Assembly (NCBI GenBank): GCA_011523115.1 | Contig: WTHO01000188.1 | Coordinates: 1-5,159, forward strand | DNA: 5,159 nt | Direction: 5' to 3' | From: Halieaceae bacterium | GTDB lineage: Bacteria; Pseudomonadota; Gammaproteobacteria; Pseudomonadales; Halieaceae | In this document: piece after piece, positions 1-5,159 of the stretch | How the letters are laid out: each line of letters begins with the position of its first letter | How positions within the stretch are numbered: position 1 is the first letter of the stretch | The notes under the pieces: model-generated | What the model was told of the DNA's origin: nothing | Databases searched by the model: none | What the model saw: only the letters and a program-made list of their open reading frames with translations | Made by a program: the position numbers and the translations under genes

Positions 1-1412
1 GTATGCTGGCGAACCAGATGTTCCCGGCGGCACTGAGTATTTTTATGGTGATACTGGTGCAAAGCTTGGGTATGAGCCCCTTCCTGTGGGGTCTGATTTT
101 CTTTCTACCCAAGCTGGTCGACTGCGTGACCGATCCGGTGATGGGGTTTATTTCAGACAGGACCGTCTCGCGCTGGGGTAAGCGCCGCCCCTATATTTTT
201 ATTGGTGCCATCCTGTCGGGTCTGTCCTATATCGCCATGTGGCAGCTCTCCGCCGACAACAGCCAGCTCTATAATTTTGTCTATTTCCTTTGTTGGTCAT
301 GCGTGTTCTTCATCGGCTTAACCATTTTCAGCGTCCCGTACGTTGCGATGGGTTATGAGATGAGTGACGACTATCACGAACGCACGAGACTGATGGCCGT
401 GGCGCAGTGGATTGGCCAATGGGCGTGGGTGATCGCGCCCTGGTTCTGGATTGTGCTCTATGACCCCAATTGGTTCGATAGCGCCACTGAAGGTGCCAGG
501 ACACTCTCCATCTGGGTTGGCGCCATCTGTATGCTGCTCGCCATGGTGCCCGCTATTTTCTGTAAGAGCGACGGCGTCGCTCAGGATACCAGCACGCCCC
601 ATCGTAATGAGACGCTGGGGGCAGTCATCCGAGAGTTGCTGAGCGGGATCGCCGTTACACTGAAGTGTCGTCCCTTTCAGCAAATCTGCATCGCCACTTT
701 TTTTATTTTTAATGCCTACAACACCGTGGCTGGGTTCGCTTGGTTCATCATTGTCTACTACATGAATCAGGGTGATCCAGCGCTTGCCGGCGTGTGGCCA
801 ACGCTGTTTGGGAGTGTTTCGGCGCTTTGCACGTGCTTTTTGGTCATTCCAACGGTGAACTGGATGGCACAGCGATATGGCAAACGCGCCACGTTTATGG
901 TGACCCAGTCAGTGTCGATCATGGGGTACGCTGCATTTTGGTGGAGCTTCAACCCCAGCAACCCCTACCTCATGTTCATACCCATCCCCCTGTTCGCCTT
1001 CGGCATTGGCGGCTTGTTTACGATCATGATGTCTATGACCGCAGACATCTGCGACCTCGACGAATTGGAAACAGGAGAACGCCGCGAGGGCTTGTTCGGA
1101 GCAATCTACTGGTGGATGGTGAAGTTCGGCCTCGCCTTTGCGGGCTTGCTGAGCGGCTTCATTTTAGGGGTGATTGGCTTTGATCAAACCGTTGCCGTGC
1201 AAAGTGAGGGAACTCTGGCGCAATTACGAATGGCGTTCATAGGTGTGCCAGTAAGTGGCACTCTGATCGCGCTGTGGGCCATGCGAAACTATGAGCTTGA
1301 TGAAACCGCAGTCAGCGATATCAAGCTGTCACTCTCCGAGCGTCAGTCAAAGAGCTCCAAGGTCAGCCCAGCCGAGTCAGCAGCTCCGGGGACGTTGGCA
1401 CTGCAAGGCTGA
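1..1412 (+). CDS. GPH-family (MelB-like) sugar:cation symporter, 5'-truncated by window edge
   Basis: Inner-membrane major facilitator protein of the glycoside-pentoside-hexuronide:cation symporter family, expected to import a sugar with Na+ or H+. About 470 residues are visible; residues here count from the ATG at base 3. The family signature lies at 37-64 (KLVDCVTDPVMGF followed by SDRTVSRWGKRRPY). D40 and D44 align with the cation-site Asp55 and Asp59 of E. coli MelB, while the MelB Asn58 position is Thr43. Other family blocks are SVPYVAMGYEMSDD at 110-123, RYGKRATF in the second half, and ADICDLDELETGERREG at 347-363. Hydrophobic segments fit 12 helices, with a hydrophilic cytoplasmic tail from about 435. 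The first helix already begins within the first ten residues and MelB has about 15 more residues before D55, so the ATG at base 3 is probably internal and the true start lies upstream. Convergent with a GH94-like enzyme, suggesting a shared substrate. The exact sugar cannot be told from sequence. Confidence 0.9.
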   Translation, partial: MLANQMFPAALSIFMVILVQSLGMSPFLWGLIFFLPKLVDCVTDPVMGFISDRTVSRWGKRRPYIFIGAILSGLSYIAMWQLSADNSQLYNFVYFLCWSCVFFIGLTIFSVPYVAMGYEMSDDYHERTRLMAVAQWIGQWAWVIAPWFWIVLYDPNWFDSATEGARTLSIWVGAICMLLAMVPAIFCKSDGVAQDTSTPHRNETLGAVIRELLSGIAVTLKCRPFQQICIATFFIFNAYNTVAGFAWFIIVYYMNQGDPALAGVWPTLFGSVSALCTCFLVIPTVNWMAQRYGKRATFMVTQSVSIMGYAAFWWSFNPSNPYLMFIPIPLFAFGIGGLFTIMMSMTADICDLDELETGERREGLFGAIYWWMVKFGLAFAGLLSGFILGVIGFDQTVAVQSEGTLAQLRMAFIGVPVSGTLIALWAMRNYELDETAVSDIKLSLSERQSKSSKVSPAESAAPGTLALQG

Positions 1413-1463
1413 AGCGGCTCTCGTCTCTCGCGCCATTATGAGCCCAGCGTCAGCCAACGGGCG
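1413..1463. other. Short gap between convergent genes, no clear terminator
   Basis: This 51-base gap separates the TGA of the symporter from the TAG of the minus-strand enzyme. It holds a weak inverted repeat, GGCTC at 1416-1420 and GAGCC at 1440-1444 with a 19-base loop, and an imperfect GC-rich repeat near 1446-1465 (AGC and GCC pairing with GGC and GCT around a bulge). Neither is followed by a T-run on either strand, so a classical Rho-independent terminator is not supported. Transcription may end by Rho or run into the opposing gene. Confidence 0.5.
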
Positions 1464-4400
1464 CTAGGAAGTCAAGGTCACCGTTAGTTGACTGACTTCC
1501 CCCCGCTTCATAAAGATACTGTAAGACAAGGCTTGGGAAAGGCGGTTCCCACCATGGACTGATTCACTGCCGTCACTCATTTTTGCCCTTATGGAGGCTT
1601 CCCGACCCACCTGTAACAGCACAGGCACCTGACAAAAAGTAAATCCCAATTGACGGGGGGATACCTTTAGGTCGCGACGCTGACCCGAGACGTCGTAATA
1701 ATCAAGGACTGCGGAAGCAGTCAGAATTTCCTGAGTTCGCACCAAAATAGGCTCGAATACGATGCTGCCATTTTGCACTGTGACGCCCAACTCCGCGAGT
1801 CTTGTCAGTACCTCCTCCTTGACCTGACCTGTCATACCGGGCTGTCGCGCACCCGTAAAGCCCGGTGTGTGCGAATACGGGTCGGTAGGGAACGCGCCGT
1901 ACTGCGCCGGCGTTTTGTTGAAGCCAATGCCCCCTCGGATATCCTCGTAGCTCGCCTTCAAGGCCTCGACGGTCTGCCCTGTTACGCCCGCCCGCGAAGC
2001 ATCCAAAACCGTCTCACTGGCTGCCAGCAGTAGCTTGCTGACCATGTGCCAATAGATTGAGCCAATGCCCTCATAGGCATACATTCCGCCAGATCGACCG
2101 GTAAACAGGTCGTGATCGAAGGTATCGACAAACAGTTGGCATAAGCGCTCTCGATCCGTCTCACTGACTTCCATGCCATCTTGGGTGAGCGCATCAAGCG
2201 CTAAGCCTACGTCCTCCATTTTGGTCAGTTGCCCACAAAAATAGACATTGCCCGACGCGTCTGTCTCGACAACGCGTGAATCGCCCATCGCTAGCAGTCG
2301 ACCCAACAGTGGGAGCGACTCAATCGAACTCGCAGCAATGCTGTTTTTCGCGGTAAACCGGGGAAGGACTTTATTGGGGTAAAGCAAGTAGCTGTGTTGC
2401 TCTGCGGTAAAGAGATCAGATTCGCGCAGCGTCCTAAGAACCCTAAGCGATTCATCTGCGGAGAGCACTTTGGCACTCAGAGCAGCGACTTGTCCCTCCA
2501 GCATTTGATCCAGATGTTTGAGTGAAGCGGCAGAGTCCGTCACCTGAATGCGGTTGTAGGCATGAAATAGTCCATCCTCGCGTTGGTTATCGCGAATACT
2601 TCTCTCAAGAATTGGCAGGCAATGAGACACGAAGGCCTGCACTCTCGACAATTCAAGCGGGCCCCGCCGCCCGGAAAAGCCTCGCAGATAGAGCGCGTCG
2701 CGGTAGGCCTCGCCCGCGCGACCCAATTGCTCCATCACTTCAAATCTCACAGTGTTTGAGACTGTTGCTTCGCAGAGCGCGCCACCGTGTTGCGCGAAGA
2801 TCGCCTCCAACCGCTCAAATAAGACAATGACTTCGACTGAGATCAAAAAGCTCTTCTCGGCACTTTGCTCCAGCAAGGTTCCGACAGAGAGCAGAAATCG
2901 ATGCAGGTAACACAGTGTGACCACGGACACACCCGTGCCCACGAGAGCGTTATTGGCGTCATTCCATTCGGGGCGCTGGGTATTCATCCAAATGCCACCC
3001 CCGGGGATAAAGTTGGTGAGCTTGGCAAGCGACGTCACGAGCAATTTCTCTAAAAGGTTTACTTGGTAGACCTTTTGCTCGCACCACACCAATCGCCCAT
3101 CTGAACCAACCTCCTCCACCAGACGAGCGATGTCATCGTCTAGGGCATGGTCAAACTCGATCGTGTCATAGGGATTCTCAATCAGAGCATCAAAGCCTTT
3201 TAGCCGGTATGGCACATTGGCGTACGCAAAAACGTCTCTCTGGAGCAACGCCACCAGCGCGTCGGGAAAATGTGCCTGCGACAGTTCTATGAGCTTGCAA
3301 AGGTAGATAATCTGATGATCACCCCAGTAGCCAATGTTGGCCCAGGGGTTTTCAGGCTCGGGTTTTTCCCAATCGATACCCTCTTTCGTAATGCGATAGG
3401 GGTTATAACCGTCCGGTGTAGAGGCGCTAACAAACTTGCAGATAATGTTCTCGATGAATCCGGGTGCGGAGGCGGACAGGGCTTCCCAGTTCTGAAAAAT
3501 ATCGCGCCAGTTACCCGCATACGCCAAACTTTTATCGCCATCAGCCGTGACAACGTCGATCGAAAACTGGTTCCAGGGTCGGGATGGGTCTCCATGCCGG
3601 CGGCTGAACGTCAGAGGCAGATACTCCAGAAAAAGTCTGAACAAAAGCGGATCATCTGCCATCTCAACCACCTCTCGAAGCTCAAGGTAGTCCACATGAT
3701 CAGGCAAGGGCGCTATCAGGGCCGCTACTTTTGATGAGGCTGGGACGTTCCATACCCTGCAGAAGTCCAGGAAGTCTCTGGTCGGCAACCGGTAATTACA
3801 ATCATATAAGCCGCCGCGCATCACGTTAAACAAGACGTTAGCAGTATGGTGCACAGCGCTCTGTGGCTCGCTCGTCACCTGAAAGCCATCAGCACTGCCG
3901 ATTATGGACCTTAACTCTGCATGTCCCTCGCGAATGTCCGCTTCAACACTCGCACGAGTGCAACTTAGGTTATTAACCCCTGCAATGAGGTTGGCGACGG
4001 CCGCCGGGCCCTGATCAACATCGGCGACAATGCCCCAATCCCGCTCCTCACCGGCGCTTAGCGTGAGCTCGGCGCTGACAAAATAAGCGCCTCTCCTGCC
4101 GTGAACATCTAGTTCGGACTGGATTTGGCGCCCTTTACGGAACGCACTGACTTGCAGAGAGGACAACAAATACAGCGGAGCATCCAAACCGTAAGACCAA
4201 GCCGTCGTCGCTGACAGCGCTTCACTCGGCTCCGCCTTATCGGTCAGGCGGGAACTCATGGTGTAGGTTGCCACCCCCGACTGGAAATCCAGCTCATTCT
4301 TCTTGTAGGCATCAACCAAGCAACTCAGCTCGTTCTGGGTGCCCGGCGTCACGCCATGAGGAAGGAGGTTCTGCACGCCATCAAGTAGGCGAATTGTCGT

Positions 4401-4919
4401 CGCCTCATTGCGGTCCTGCTGCAACCATGACCGCTTGACGAATCCGTACCGATGGGACAGTTGCCAGGCGTAACGATAGGTCAACCCGATATCGTGATTG
4501 ATTTCCTCAAAAATCAACGTGCTACTCAGGTTGTTTTTGTACAGATTGCGCTGGATAGCGTAGGCACCGTCAAAGTGCCGCGCGAAGGGTTCCCAATACA
4601 GGGTTTTTTCGCCTTGGGATACGAGAAATACGGCACAGTGGCCCGTCACATTTGCGCTGTCACGGACCTTGTCTTCGGTGTAGTAGGGGAAGAGCGCGTT
4701 ACCAGAGTGAATACGCCCCGCGGTCAAACCACCTGAGGTCGAGATAAACAGCCAGTGATTCGTCGCACTGACAAGGCTGATAAAGAACTCATCCATCTCA
4801 TCGACGTTCTCGATGCAATAGAAAGGCTCACCATCAATATCGAGGTACCGCCCCTCGGGGGCCATCGGTACGTGGTCGAACGCCTGCTCCCCCAACCAGA
4901 TGGATTCAGATGTCGTCAT
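1464..4919 (-). CDS. Large GH94-like glycoside phosphorylase/hydrolase, unassigned substrate (1151 aa)
   Basis: Probable cytoplasmic carbohydrate-active enzyme related to the cellobiose-phosphorylase group (GH94 and the larger GH149/GH161 relatives). No signal peptide or membrane segment is seen. Inferred layout: beta-rich N-terminal region at about 45-300; helical (alpha/alpha)6-type catalytic region at about 350-1050; beta-rich C-terminal cap at about 1055-1151. Key matches are NWRDIFQNWEAL at 470-481, resembling the RDxxQD substrate loop of GH94; EWNDANNALVG at 651-661, resembling the DWND motif that carries the general acid (D654 here); and MTGQVKEEVL at 1029-1038 followed by LGV, GSIVFEP, matching the end of the GH94 catalytic domain, where a Thr-Gly pair contacts phosphate. 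At 1151 residues it is well above the roughly 800 of common GH94 enzymes. The ATG is chosen because an in-frame TAG lies 13 codons upstream and no other good start intervenes; only a weak GAG Shine-Dalgarno sits 7 bases before it. It follows an unidentified gene by 72 bases and converges on a sugar symporter. Phosphorolysis is inferred; hydrolysis is possible. Confidence 0.7.
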   Translation of the reverse strand: MTTSESIWLGEQAFDHVPMAPEGRYLDIDGEPFYCIENVDEMDEFFISLVSATNHWLFISTSGGLTAGRIHSGNALFPYYTEDKVRDSANVTGHCAVFLVSQGEKTLYWEPFARHFDGAYAIQRNLYKNNLSSTLIFEEINHDIGLTYRYAWQLSHRYGFVKRSWLQQDRNEATTIRLLDGVQNLLPHGVTPGTQNELSCLVDAYKKNELDFQSGVATYTMSSRLTDKAEPSEALSATTAWSYGLDAPLYLLSSLQVSAFRKGRQIQSELDVHGRRGAYFVSAELTLSAGEERDWGIVADVDQGPAAVANLIAGVNNLSCTRASVEADIREGHAELRSIIGSADGFQVTSEPQSAVHHTANVLFNVMRGGLYDCNYRLPTRDFLDFCRVWNVPASSKVAALIAPLPDHVDYLELREVVEMADDPLLFRLFLEYLPLTFSRRHGDPSRPWNQFSIDVVTADGDKSLAYAGNWRDIFQNWEALSASAPGFIENIICKFVSASTPDGYNPYRITKEGIDWEKPEPENPWANIGYWGDHQIIYLCKLIELSQAHFPDALVALLQRDVFAYANVPYRLKGFDALIENPYDTIEFDHALDDDIARLVEEVGSDGRLVWCEQKVYQVNLLEKLLVTSLAKLTNFIPGGGIWMNTQRPEWNDANNALVGTGVSVVTLCYLHRFLLSVGTLLEQSAEKSFLISVEVIVLFERLEAIFAQHGGALCEATVSNTVRFEVMEQLGRAGEAYRDALYLRGFSGRRGPLELSRVQAFVSHCLPILERSIRDNQREDGLFHAYNRIQVTDSAASLKHLDQMLEGQVAALSAKVLSADESLRVLRTLRESDLFTAEQHSYLLYPNKVLPRFTAKNSIAASSIESLPLLGRLLAMGDSRVVETDASGNVYFCGQLTKMEDVGLALDALTQDGMEVSETDRERLCQLFVDTFDHDLFTGRSGGMYAYEGIGSIYWHMVSKLLLAASETVLDASRAGVTGQTVEALKASYEDIRGGIGFNKTPAQYGAFPTDPYSHTPGFTGARQPGMTGQVKEEVLTRLAELGVTVQNGSIVFEPILVRTQEILTASAVLDYYDVSGQRRDLKVSPRQLGFTFCQVPVLLQVGREASIRAKMSDGSESVHGGNRLSQALSYSIFMKRGEVSQLTVTLTS

Positions 4920-4937
4920 ATTCAGTCTCGATAGACT
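4920..4937 (-). promoter_or_regulatory. Weak ribosome binding site inside a small inverted repeat
   Basis: Reading the minus strand, the leader of the large enzyme contains AGTCT, a four-base ATCG loop, then AGACT, followed by GAAT and the ATG. The two five-base arms (4933-4937 and 4924-4928) are perfectly complementary. The only Shine-Dalgarno-like triplet, GAG, lies at 4927-4929 across the loop-stem junction. The hairpin would begin four bases before the start codon and could lower initiation, but a 5-bp stem is weak and may be chance. Confidence 0.3.
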
Positions 4938-4968
4938 CCAGGCCGCAAACCCGCCCGGCTACATCACC

Positions 4969-4983
4969 GCGGCGCCACGCCGC
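4969..4983 (-). repeat. GC-rich inverted repeat between two minus-strand genes
   Basis: A perfect six-base inverted repeat, GCGGCG and CGCCGC around a three-base loop, lies nine bases after the stop of the upstream minus-strand gene. It is not followed by a T-run on the transcribed strand, so it is not a standard intrinsic terminator. It could stabilise the 3' end of the upstream message or weaken read-through; it may also be incidental in GC-rich sequence. Confidence 0.35.
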
Positions 4984-4991
4984 ATAGTAAG

Positions 4992-5159
4992 TCAGGACAC
5001 CCTGTCTCCGCGGGAGATCATGACCGACTCGTCGCCACAAAAGATCCCCTCATCGTATTGAACGCTCCAGCTCAGATTAAGCGGCAGCAACTCAAGAGCT
5101 GTTACTTTGAACTTTCCAGGATTGAATTTTTCGATAGATGGTAGAGGGAGCGACCTGTA
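4992..5159 (-). CDS. C-terminal end of an unidentified protein, cut by window edge
   Basis: The minus strand is open from the window edge for 55 codons and ends at a TGA at 4992-4994. The peptide includes PSIEKFNPGKFKVTALELL, then PLNLSWSVQYDEG and FCGDESVMISRGD before the stop. The other two minus-strand frames hit stops within this stretch (TAA after 18 codons and TGA after 21), so this is the only frame open throughout. The alternation of hydrophobic and polar residues suggests beta strands, as in the C-terminal beta domain of many secreted or carbohydrate-active enzymes, but no family can be recognised from so little. It precedes the large GH94-like enzyme by 72 bases on the same strand, so the two may be co-transcribed. 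Confidence 0.6.
   Translation of the reverse strand, partial: YRSLPLPSIEKFNPGKFKVTALELLPLNLSWSVQYDEGIFCGDESVMISRGDRVS

Noticed and set aside
3..5. ATG at base 3 as the true start of the symporter
   Set aside because: Compared with MelB-type proteins about 15 or more residues of helix 1 are missing before it, and only two bases upstream are visible, so a start further left is more likely.
318..683. 121-codon open frame on the - strand
   Set aside because: It is antisense to the symporter, with a His/Pro/Gly-rich composition typical of a shadow frame, and no family resemblance.
794..1183. 129-codon open frame on the + strand
   Set aside because: It overlaps the symporter in another frame, is rich in His and Arg, and destroys no membrane segment in the true frame; there is no sign of a frameshift.
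1413..1463. Bidirectional intrinsic terminator between the convergent genes
   Set aside because: Only weak, imperfect repeats are present and there is no T-run on either strand.
3270..3734. 154-codon open frame on the + strand
   Set aside because: It lies wholly antisense to the most conserved catalytic block of the large enzyme; its peptide is low in recognisable structure and the opposite strand clearly encodes the real protein.

Overview
The window looks like a small carbohydrate-use locus from a Gram-negative bacterium, probably a marine-type gammaproteobacterium. That placement is inferred only from moderate GC, tight gene packing and the style of the proteins; there is no rRNA or other phylogenetic marker here. 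Three protein-coding regions are supported: a sugar:cation symporter cut by the left edge (+ strand), a very large cytoplasmic enzyme of the cellobiose-phosphorylase type (- strand), and the C-terminal tail of another - strand gene cut by the right edge.

Layout: bases 1-1412 encode most of a GPH-family (MelB-like) transporter whose first transmembrane segment is partly outside the window. A 51-base gap with no convincing intrinsic terminator separates it from the convergent 1151-residue enzyme at 1464-4919. That enzyme has the architecture of a GH94-like inverting phosphorylase: an N-terminal beta-rich region, a long helical catalytic region with an E-W-N-D motif, and a C-terminal beta-rich cap. 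It is clearly longer than, and divergent from, ordinary cellobiose or chitobiose phosphorylases. Upstream of it on the same strand, after 72 bases holding two small inverted repeats, lie the last 55 codons of an unidentified gene, so the enzyme may be the second or later gene of an operon.

How they may work together (inference): the symporter brings a small saccharide across the inner membrane, and the enzyme, which has no signal peptide, splits it in the cytoplasm, possibly with phosphate, giving a sugar 1-phosphate and saving ATP. The substrate cannot be read from the sequence. The most interesting item is the large enzyme, which may belong to a glycosidase/phosphorylase family with no established activity. 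No RNA genes, CRISPR arrays, mobile elements or large repeats were seen.
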